NCBI RefSeq assembly: GCF_963675165.1
Contig: NC_087383.1
Span: 6,905,139-6,969,138, forward strand
Direction of reading: 5' to 3'
DNA length: 64,000 bases
From: Halichondria panicea
Taxonomy: Eukaryota; Porifera; Demospongiae; Suberitida; Halichondriidae
The notes under the pieces were generated by a model, which was not told the DNA's origin, made no database searches, and saw only the letters and a program-made list of their open reading frames with translations. Below are positions 11,401 through 23,400 of this stretch, in pieces (the first letter of the stretch is position 1; each line of letters begins with the position of its first letter). The translations under genes and the position numbers were made by a program.

Positions 11401-14400
11401 ACCAATAGGAGACGGAGGTTGCTGTGATGGTGTCGTTATTCTGGAGACCGATTACCATGACAAAAACGGGTGGACACGTATCGACTGTATTCTTGATAAT
11501 GGCAGCGTGACTGCTGTAGTAGACCTCTTGACCAGCAAAGTCATAGACCAACACATCTCCAAAGACACGACTCTTGAATAATCGAGGGATGATTCCGGCT
11601 GTTTTCTTGCTAACTCCATCGACTTCTTTAGGAGAGACGAAGATGCTGACTAGAGATGTGAATGCACTTGGCTCGTGTTCCATTGCTTCAATGAGAGTGC
11701 TCTTTCCTTCTCCACCATGACCGATAACAAGCATCTTCACTGGGTTTTTCAGGGGATCCTTTGAAAACACGTTACCAAGAGCTTTGCGATGATTGGTATA
11801 GACATCTTCGGCAGTAGCTCCATGTTGCAACAAGAGTAGAATGATTTCCTTGTTCTTTGCAAGAAAGAGTGGTGTGTGTCCATCGTCATCTTTGATATTG
11901 GGATCACAGCCAACAACGTCATTCAAAAGATATTCCACGATTTTGGTAACTCCATACTGGCAGGCAAGTAGAAGAACATCTGTAATGGAATAATCATTGA
12001 GCACCTAGCTGAAAGTACATGTATATGCAGTACTCTATAATAATATTAACCTGATTCGTTCATACAAGTTTTGGTTATTCGAAGATATAATTATCATATA
12101 CATTCACGTGTTGTGTAATGCATAATTATAGTGTAGGTAATTATAATTGTATTGTGATTTACTTATTATTGTCTTGCGTCATCTCTACGACGTACATCAA
12201 AGAAATTGCGAGTACTACAAAATAATGACAGAACTCACTGAGCCGTGACCACAAAGGCAATAACGAATGCGTAAAGCCAAGCGTCGTGCTACATTACGCC
12301 TACGCCCATGTTTTAAGATTTAATTACAGTAACTTTAACCATAGAAACCACACATTGACGAGTTATAATGTCATCAAATACAATAATTATACATGTAGAA
12401 TAATAATTATTAGAGATAAAACAATTGTTTTTTGTATATTGGGAGATGTCTGAAACACATTCACATGAATTTAATTAAAGCAGATACATGGTTCTAAATC
12501 AGTTTTGTTGTAGCTGTTGCTTCTGTGAGCTGTTTCTAGGAAGGAGCTCTGTCTCACAGCCTAATTAAACTTCGTAGCCAGTCAGAGAGCCAGAACACAC
12601 GAGCCATGGAGAGAATCAGAACACAACAATCAGAGAGCCACAAACAGGGCCAGAGGGAGCAGACCTTTCAACATGACAGTTAACCTTTCCCAGCTCAAAA
12701 TACAGACACATTTTTCTTAAAAAAATCCATATCTTATGAATACATTAAAATCACTTGTAACTATAGTCACCCAGACCCCAGCTATCTTGACACTATCATC
12801 ATTACCTATCAACTGACCACCCCCACTAACTAGTAATTTTTTCACAATTATGTACATAAACAATATTGTATATGAAGGCACAAAGAGACTAAAGACACTT
12901 AATAAGTGTTCTCAATGTTCTCACGGTGACACGGTTCAATCAGGATCTGCAGAAACTTCTCTGCGAGGTTGTATCGGCAGACGCCCTTTTCAGTGAGGAT
13001 TATAATGGGTCAATAATAGCTAGAAGATTGACCAGAGATTCCAACGTTCGGTCATAAAATTATTGACCGGGCAGAATTATCACGTGGCTTGTGTTCAATA
13101 AGATAAAAAAACAGGAAATGTCATGAAAAAAACAGATATCATTGAAATAGCCAAATTTGTGATAAAATCAGTGCATGCATGTATCATGCTAAGCCTCGAT
13201 TCCAGGCCGCACTTCACATCAGGGAAGTGGCCGGTGAAGGAGGCTAGCATATCATGCTATGATAGCTAGCTCTAGCAAGCAAGCAAGAGACAAGCTACTG
13301 TGGCTACTTTAGAGTGAGAATTAAGGACTGCACATTTCAAATTATTAACCGACCACTTTGTGCTATATATAGCTAGTCTCACATTATTTTGTCACTTCAC
13401 GTCCATTTGTGTACTAACTGGACTAAGCTATCAAGACCACATAATTATAATTATGATGTTCTATACAGGTGCAGGACTTGGTCTATAAGCTTTTTCCTAT
13501 GGCTCTCCATGTTATAGCTTGATCTCTGAAAAGTATAGATTCCTATATATATATAGCTATAATTATGATCCACATAATTAAGATGTTCTATATTATAGTT
13601 ACTTACAAGGTCCAGGAGCCTTGATCTATAATTATAATTATATGCTCAGGAGCTTCTTCCTCTGGCTCTCCATACATGCTCTTTATTTATAGCTTGATCT
13701 CTGAAAAGTAGATCCCTATGATCCCAATCACTGTCCTCTCGCTCAATAATTATAAGCATCGTTGTTTAGCTGCCCTATAGCACCTCCCTGAGGTTGTACT
13801 ACGAAGATATTGGAGCCATTATCAAACGGTCACTAATCTTAGCCTCGTTCCCAGGCCTTTTTTTCTTGCTGTTGTTCATCCATAAATAAAAAAGAATAGC
13901 AAAATAAGGCAGCATGGAAATTAGGGTACAGTTAAGAAAAAGTAAGGGCCTGGTTTAGGAAATGGCGTGATCCACAAGGATATTTATGAACGTGGGAGAT
14001 ATGTAGCCCACAATCGGGACGTAAGGTATTCTCCCACGCATTCACACTTAATAATAATTATAAGACTTGACAATGTATACTGAGACACTGCCAACAAGCT
14101 ACTGCATGCAAAGTCATGGAACCAGCGTGGCCAGCTCTGGTGATGATGACTAAGCTATTAGTTTAGATCTAGGACACAAGAAAAATATATTAGATATTCT
14201 ATGGATAGAATCTAAATACACAATCTAGACTGGTAGAACATCTCTAGCACTGCATACCCACACTCATTTTCACCCTTCTACCGTCCTTCTACCCTCACAC
14301 GACTTCCTGATATAATTATACATGCTCTCCTTTTTGCTAACTCTATACCTCTATATTCCTCCATTCCTTTCGTATTTTATTGAACAATTATAGCTAGTAT

Positions 14401-17400
14401 AGAATGTATTGCGAGCATCAAACATAATTATATGTGAACTTTGCGAGGGTTGATCAATTCGCAATAATAAAATCGCAAAATCTACTAGTAAATACACACG
14501 ATCCTTACCAGAACGCAATAGTTACATCGCAAAGGGTAAACTTTTCTGCTGCTTGGGCTCATTATGCCTCGGTGCGCATGCGCAAGCGAGGTATATGGTA
14601 GTGTGTTTGTGTGTGTGTGTGTCTAGATCTGTGTGTGTGTGTGTCTGTGTAGACTGCTACAGCTGCTCAAGGATGAATCAAGTGCAAGTAAGAGTATTAT
14701 GTTTACTTGGATTTTAATTTGTAGATTTGCAAAATAATGCTTACTTGGAATGCCATTACAGCCTTTTCAGAAGAGTGCGTAGCGAAATTTGTCCATGGAG
14801 TGTTGCTACTCTACTTAGTATAGTTAGCTCTGCACTAGAACGCTAGCTATTCAGGGGCGGATCCAGGGGTGATTTTGAGGGGCTGAAGCCCCCCCCTTTT
14901 TAAAAAACTACCTATGTATTGCTAGTCTGAGGTTACAACAATTTTGCCACCAACCTTGTTACTTATGCATCTGCATGTAGACTCACTGACTTAAGAGATG
15001 CTAGACAACAGCCAAGTCTAGCTACTAAGAGTATAAAGGATGTAGGCTAGCTAGCTGGACATACTAGCTAGCTAGCTAGAACTAATATAAAAGTGCATAG
15101 GTCAACTATTGCTGTTGCTGAGTCAGCTCCTTGTGCAATGTTTGTAGCCTCGATCATATCCCAGGCCTCTCTTCCTAGGGGAGGCTATTGTGCATGCTGT
15201 TGAGCTGCAACATGGAGCAGATCTCAGCTAGTTGCAAGGAACCAGCCTTACCTCCTCTCACTCTCAGTGCAGTCTGGGTAGGCATTGTGATTCTTTCTTG
15301 TACCAAGAGTGCATGAATGTAGATGTAACATCTACAGTATACTGTTGATTAGAACGAGTTTTTTGATTAACTTTTTCATATTCAGTATTCACTTATTAAT
15401 ATGACAGTTCAAAGGTAAAAGTGTGAGCAAAGTGTAAAAAAGCAAAAAATTTCGCCTCCAGCGAGGCGGGAGGGGGATGCTCCCCCTCCCACACCCACCC
15501 CCTGGGTGGCTCTGCCACCCTCGTACGGGGCTTCGCCCCTCTCTACTAGCCCCCCCCTTTCATTTTTCCTGAATCCGCCCCTGCTATTGGTAACTGCAAC
15601 ACTGAGAAGAGAGCTGCAAGGCTCTACTGATGCAGCTATTAACCTTGGCTTGAACTTTTGGCATCGATCGTTTTTAACAACAAACAAGGTCGATCATTAC
15701 CCACTCTTTGAGTTTGCATGCAGCATACAAATTAAAAAATGTTCATCATGTGTACCGCATACTATACGTGTATAAGCTTTATGTTATGTAGCTTTGGCAT
15801 CTCCACCGAGGCATGCATGCATGAGCACCTGCATGCGGTGCTTTCATTCAAATTGATGACACCTATATATTATTCAAATTATCCAACATTCACAGCAACG
15901 AAATAAAACAACTACAAATTATATAGCACCATTAACCCTTTCCCGGCTTTAATTAAAAAAAAAAATACAGAATAAATACACATTTTTCTTCAAAAATACA
16001 TATCTCATGAACAATGCATTGTAATCACTTGCAACTATTTCCTACAGGTAGCCCAGATCCTGGGGGTACCATGACATCATCATCATTACCTAACAACTGA
16101 CCACCCCCAGTGGCGGATCCAGGGGGGGATCCCAGGGTGCCATGGATCCCCCCTTTCAGACTAAGCTATTGTGGCTTTACTACAGCTACCAGCTAGCTAT
16201 TTATCAGTATTGTAGCTATTTATCAGTGTTGTAGCTTGATTCAATGATTGTACCTGTTGTTCTGATGCATCAACTGCCAAAGGAGTGTTCAGGTTAGCCT
16301 ATAGGTTAGCTAGTTGACTGTTCGTAGCAGAGCTAGCTAGCTCTACGCAACTTTATTATGGGACCTTCCCCTGGGATTTTACCTAGTCACGTGTGACCGG
16401 AAGTGGGCGTAACCCCAAAAAATTTCGCGCGCTGCGCGCTCGTAGTTTGGAACCCCCCTTTTATATTTCCTGGATCTGCCACTGACCCCCACTAATTAAC
16501 GATTTTTTTTACACATTTCACAATTATAAACATGCATAAACAATAATTATTGTATGAAGGCATGAAATAACTAAAGACACTAAGTAAGTGTTCTCAATGT
16601 TCTCACGGTGACATGGTTCAATCAGGATCAGCAGTTCAATGGTGGCTTATGATGTCCACTTGTGTACTAACTAGACTAAGCATACCATACTGAAGCTATC
16701 CTGACTACATTATGATACTCCATAGTTACTTACAAGGTCCAGGACTTTGGTTCATGCTCAGGAGCTTCTTCCTCCGGCTCTTCAGGCTCTATATTTATAG
16801 CTTGACCTCTGAAAAGTAGTTTACTCTCTTGGTATGATCCCAGTCACTGTCCTCTTACTCAACAAGGCCATAAGCATCGTTATTCTCACTGTCTAGCTGC
16901 CCTAGAACCTTGCTGAGGTTGTACTATGAAGATCTTGCAGGGGCGGATCCAGGGGTGATTTTGAGGGGCTGAAGCCCCCCCCTTTTGAAAAAACTACCAT
17001 GTGTTGTAGTCTGACTCTACAACAATTTTGCCACCAATTATGCATCTGTAGACTCACTTGAAATCACTTGAGAGATGCTAGACAACAGCTACTAGGAGTA
17101 TAAAGGATCTAGGGTAGCTAGCTGTACGTATACGTACGTACATCTGATCAGTACAGTATCACCATAGTATTAGAAGTAAGTGCAGAGGTCAACGTATTCT
17201 ACTCATTAATATGAAAGTTCAAAGGTCAAATCTTGCAAAAAAATTCACCTCCGGCGAGGCTGCCCTCGTACGGGGCTTCGCCCCTTTCTAGCTAGCCCCC
17301 CCTTTTGTTTTTCCTGGATCCGCCCCTGTCTTGTATAATTATAGCCATTATCAAACGGTCACTTTTCTTTCGACAGTACTGCACGAAGTGTACCTCGAGG

Positions 17401-20400
17401 CAAGATATTAAAGATACCACGTGAAAGAGCAGCCCAATGCGCATGTGCTGGTACCTACAGTGTGCGCATATAGCTCCAACACAGCGCCCACAACGATTTT
17501 TTGAAAATTATCACTACCGCTGCCGTCATAATAATTATGACGGCTAAAGCCGGGAAAGGGTTAAGCCATTACTTTTTAATTTCAGCAGCTAATAATAAAT
17601 TTTTATTAGCACACCACATTTTTTCAAATGTGATTGGAATAACAATTAGATTTACTGATACGTAAAATGTGGGATATATTTTCACAGTGATTATTTTATT
17701 ATTCACATTGTAAAAAAGACTGCCTATAATTCAAAAAATTATTCCGGAATATTTGGTACAGGCCTATAGTCCCAGTCCTGCACCTGAGTATGAGGCGCTT
17801 TATAGGGCCGAGTGAAGCGAGTCTCTATAATAATTATAGTCATCTGTCTGTCTGTGATTGACGTACGGCACGGATTTTATCGTGATCCTACAGTAGCGAT
17901 CAATATAAAGTACCCGTTCCGTTTACGTAGCACACCCGTAGTACGTTTCATAACGTTTCTGTTTTTACACCATCATAATTATTAAAAACGTTGAAATTTA
18001 CTGTACCGTTTATTTACCGTTACATGTTGCAAGTACGTTGTAGAAAAGTAGCAAACAAAGAGACAATCCTAGTCATCTCAAGTACTTAGCTATGCTATGG
18101 CTTATGTCTAGCTGCAATTAAGCCTATATAGCTCTTGATCTATACATAATTATAACGCACCATTCACACTTCTCATTAAAAAGATATTAATGTCTGCAGT
18201 CTCTATAATTATATAAATATGAGTCCTATCTCTGTTCTGCAAGGTTAGAAAACGCTAATATCTATATAATTATACAGCTAACTATAACTTTACAATAATT
18301 ATATAGCTATAATTATATAGCTGCGTGCAGAGCTGCATGCATGGGTATGACAATGGTTGAATAAAAAAAAATGCATTATACGCGTACTACGGACGTACTA
18401 CGTAAACGGAACGGGTACTTTATATTGGCTGCTACTGTAAAGTATCATTTGAGACGTACACGCAATGGGTTGGGATATAGAAAGGTCAAGTAATATATGT
18501 CATTACAGTGCATGCATGCATATACTAACTTACTATTGATATCCACATTGCACTCTGTGATGAGGTACTTGATAGTGTCCAGCTTCCCCTCTCTGACTGC
18601 CATTCCCAGTGGAGTTAGTCCATCACTGGTCACAGCTCCTATAAATATAGTGGTGAGTCAGGACAGTGTCAGGAATGCACAATACATTGTCTCAGAAACC
18701 ATAACTAATGAACGTCACCAACAACTATTGCCTGAACACCTCTACATGTCCCATACTGCACCTACCCAACTATACCCACAGTAAGTGGTGTATATATAAT
18801 TATACTCAAGACATACACAATGAGTTATGGGGGGCCTAACATTGCATAAGGTATAAGATATCATTGTTGAGACATACACAATTAATGGGTAGGTAGAAAG
18901 GTAAAGTGATGCATGCCATTAGCAATCAGCGTACAAAGATATTCACTCACTATTGACATCCACATTGCACTGATTGATCAGATAACAGACAATTGCAGTG
19001 TACCTAAATTTGCAAGCAATAAGAAGTCGATTGTTCTCTGGAGAAAACGATAAAAAGTGGTTAATATGAAGCACTATAGACCCTTGTGAGGGGTGGATTA
19101 ATACTATAACAAAAGGAGCATCTGTTGCTAGTCAGTAAATGACCGCCACTCAGTGTACAACTAATAATGAATCTCACCGTTAACTTTGGTGGTTACATCA
19201 CCTTCATCTTTCAGTGTCAGCTCTAGGATACGAACTACTTGTGCAGAATCTGAGGTGAGAACAACAATTGCACTGTGAATATACTACGATAATAAATATG
19301 CATGCATGATAGAATGTTCAGCGCAAAATGGATCACATGCAGTCTACTGGATATGGTCACAAGAGCAAGGGCTAATTGATAACCTCATAATTATTTTTAC
19401 AAATTAACAAGCCTATACTGCATGTATGATTCTACATCAGGGTCTCACATCAGGGTCTCTGAATTAAGTAGTCACTTCAATATACCAGTCGTTATAAATT
19501 GCTAGCTTGATCAGACCTGAAGTGCGGCCATGCCTCCGTATATACTGTAGTTCTGGCTGCCCCAAGCTAGGTTTTTAATGTACGTTTATTACAGCCGGAT
19601 ATGACGTTTTGGGTGTGATTTGAAGTATGAAAGTTTAAATAGAGAGCAGTGGCGTAGGCAGGGGGTGGCAAAGGGGGCAAATGCCCCCCCTTTTTCTGGA
19701 TCTCTACTACTCAGCTCAGGTTAGTGTAGCTGATTATCTTGCTGAGCACTCCCTTTCTACCCAATCTTGCTGCAGTTAGCTAGCTAGTAGGCAAGCAAAA
19801 CGATTTAGTCCCTAAACTGTGAGCTATTCTGGTCTAAATCTATAGACAGTTCTTGTTCTTTGCTAAACTAGCTTTCTAAACATCAGGCCACACCCAACTA
19901 AATAGAGAAATCAATTATGACGTCATAATTAAGAGGCGTGGCTTCCGGTCAAAATTTCGGCGCTGCGCGGCAGATAGGTTTTGCCCCCTCTTCCAAAAAA
20001 ATTCTGGCTACGCTCCTGGAGAGCATAACAATTCAAGACAAAGTCGCAAATTAGTCATTAGATTCGAGATCAACCTGCACAGTCCTAATTAACCGAATAG
20101 CCGCGGTTATGATTTCATACCGCCCACCGCGTAACCAAAATCTAGTCAAATTGCTTGTTACTCGAGACTTTTCTTCTGCTTATAATGATATCTAAGAATT
20201 GCCTACAAACACTCAATGCCTATAGATGCATGTATATAGACTTTACATGTGTAATAGAATTTTGATCATCAGAACGTCCATCCTCTCTAACCACCACATG
20301 GGTTTCCGTACACTCTTGTTATAATTATTACTACGATAATACACAAATTGAATACGAGGCCTTATCAAGATCAAGCTATAATAATAATTATTGTACAAAC

Positions 20401-23400
20401 TTGATTACTAATAGTTCCCAAGCTTATAGGGGGTGTTTCAGCACCCTGAGTCCCTAGCTCGATACGAATGCACATAATCAAGCAATGATAATCAGCTAAC
20501 GTAACCAACAAGACAATATTATTTTTGGTTTTATGATAATACAGTATAAATACTACCTAAAACTTTCTATCTTCTGTCAGACACTAAAATTAATAGTGAG
20601 CATGTGGCATTCAGCTACTGCGCATGCTCAACTCTTTATTCTTATAATCGAGTGAAAATACCCTCGTGCAAGAACTTTGAAGCAAAAGAGGGGATGGGCG
20701 TTTATTCAAGATGGGCATATTTTCGTGTGTCACAACTATTACTTGTATTGAACGAGTTAAAAACAAAAATAAGAGAGATTTTTCACAGTAGCACGCATGC
20801 AGCATTTGATAGCAAATAGACTTGCCATATATGCCGTATTACTAGAATATTTGCTAGTGAAAAACCTTTGTGAACGAACCAAACCAGCAGAAAAGTTGAC
20901 CCTTTGCGATCTAACTATTGCGTTCTGGCAAGGATCACATGTGTATTTACTAGAGAGATAAAAATGTTGAGAGAAATTAATGTAAAGGAGAAAATGCATG
21001 CAAATGATGTTGCTATTACAGCTAAATATTAAGTGTTATTCTGAATTCTACATGTGTTCATGTTTTCTGTACGCAGACGAAAGTTGGGTATGTCTGGTCA
21101 AGGAGAACGTCAAAGTAAAGTATTTCTTTCGAATGTGCTTCCCCAGAAACCGTTAACTGCTATATCTTGGTGATGGTCCAAGATATAGCAGACTAGACAC
21201 TCTCAGAATAATATACTTCAATGGTAGTGACCCTCTTCAGTTCTGATTATTATTATACATGCAGACTGTTATAATTATACATCGTAAAATAATAGTGATC
21301 ACTACTATTTTACGATGTATATAACAGTCTGCATATGGAACTTAGTACCAGTTACTTCAGACCTCCTTGACTCAACAGTCCCTTGGCCATATACCCCTAT
21401 ATATAATTTGGCAAGCAAACCCTCCTGATATGATCTTTAAGTGGCGATGGTGGTGCTCTGACCCACCTTCAGCAGTCAATACTTCCTTCATACAGCATAT
21501 AATTATAGCTACAACCATAGCTCATAATTACTATAGATAAACTGACAATTATTTGCATACGGAAAAGCACTGGTATATAATACAAAAAACATGCAGTGCT
21601 TAAAATACATTTATAAATGAGTTCTATACAGTACTACGAAACTAACTTAAAGTAATATTTTGTACATCCACACTATAATTATACAGATCCTTGAACGGCT
21701 GTATTACAAGTTACAGCACTCTAGACACACACACACACACACACACACATCAGCGTATATACCTCGCTGTGCAAGCACACAGAGGCATCATAACAACGTT
21801 ACGTACAACGAATACTACGCTATAATTATATACCTCGCAGCGAGGTATACATGCAGTACAGTTGAGCCTCGGTTATCCGAATCCCGGTTATCCGAATCCT
21901 CGATTATCCGAATGCTAGAGCATAGTGCAATCTGAGCATGCGCAGTAGGAAATTGCCCACGTGGCTGGCAAAAAGAAGCCAGCTGGCATGTTTTGATTAT
22001 CAGAATATTTCACTTACCCGAATGGGCCCGGGGACAAAGGTGTTCGGATAACCGAGGCTCAACTGTAGTGTGTTTGTGCGTGTGTCTGTGTAGAGTGATA
22101 TACAACTGCTCAATAAGTGTATAAGAATAAGAGGCTTCTAGACAGACTAAGTCATATTCAGTATTAGTTATTGCCCAGCCAGAGTGCAACATGCCATAAT
22201 ATTATATTGCATTGGAGCAATATAATGCCCGAGGGTCGCAGGCCCCGAGGGCATTATACTGCTCCAATGCAATATATGGCATGTTGCACGAGGGCGCCTG
22301 CAATAACTAACTTGTTGCCCAATGACGTTAAACTCGTCTGACTGGTCATATAAATCGTAATAAAAGACATGTGTTTTGAAGGTATTTAGTGTATTCATTA
22401 GTTTTGCTGAATTCCATAGTAAATTTTTAGGTTTTCTTCCCACTAGTAGTTATAAAAGTAGTAGCCTATAAAAGGAACCAAATGAGTTATTGGTTGGGAT
22501 GGTGGAGCATAAGTCCCAAATGGATATCTCTTAAAGAAATCTACTGCATTTACACACAGTGCAAGTGCATATAATCCAGTGCATTATGCCATATAATGCA
22601 GTGCAATATATGGTAGCCATGGCAGTGATGCAACATGCCATATACTGAGCACTGGAATGCTTTGATCTGCCCACTCACTGGGCAACAAGTGGATTTACAA
22701 AATTAATAAATAAATATTATGCTTCGACTAGTTTTGCTTAGTAATACATTGAAGGCTATGAATGATCTACGCCGTTCTTCTGTTCTGCTGCTTTTCTCTG
22801 ATTTGTCACAACTAAAATTCACTGAATTTTATTGCAGACTGCAGACTCTAACGTAGCAAAATCAGTTGAGTATAATTACATCTTAATTCTTATTAGCTAT
22901 AATTATAATATAGCTCTGCATTAGAACGCTATAGCTACAAGAGTCATTATTAAAAATAATTATAATTATAGACATGAAACTTTCAGCATCCTATTTAGCA
23001 AAAATCATTTCCCAACTATTTTTTCACACCATGTGTATAATTATGCCTCGAGGCGTAGCCATACGGTAAAGCTGACTGTGTGTGTGTCTGTTCCAGCTGC
23101 AACTGCTCAACAGTTACTTGTAATGCGACAAAAACAATAGGCTTCTAGTCACGTTCTCATGGATTTTGATTCGTCGATTAGCAAACATTCTCGAGTTATG
23201 GCTAGTTTGACTCACATTGAAGGCTGTGTTGCAGTCTCTTCAGGAATCTTTCATAGCATCATCTGTTTGCACAAACTTTCTATTCGAGTTAGCCTTGTAC
23301 TAAAGCGCTAGCTTTTTGTTAGCTATACAAGAGTAAGAAAGAGCTGCTAAAGAAGCTAGCTATTTTAGTAATCATTATGGAACTTGCAGACACACCCCTT

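Larger units (their letters stand above)
11493..16194. repeat. Duplicated block B, copy 1
   Basis: This block recurs at 54461-58435 with only scattered substitutions and small indels. The single large difference is the 732-bp hAT-like insertion at 14852-15583, absent from the copy. The low-coordinate edge is inside the ROC-coding exon; the high-coordinate edge is inside the hAT-like element 16108-16484. Confidence 0.9.
17893..20459. repeat. Duplicated block C, copy 1 (carries three ankyrin exons)
   Basis: It recurs at 60433-62993 with few differences, including the mariner-like MITE, ankyrin exons 18534, 18951 and 19178, and the hAT-like element 19647-20018. The match ends in CCCTAGC. Beyond that, copy 1 continues CTCGATACG and copy 2 continues with an AGCCTCGATCCCAGGCC element. 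Confidence 0.9.

Noticed and set aside
12002-12004. ATG at 12004 as the start of the ROCO protein
   Set aside because: It lies upstream of the acceptor ATTACAG. The ankyrin exons upstream join in phase at 11979, so the ATG is intronic.
15409-15775. Overlapping open frames on both strands
   Set aside because: They run across the exact end of a hAT-like element that is absent from the second copy of the block.
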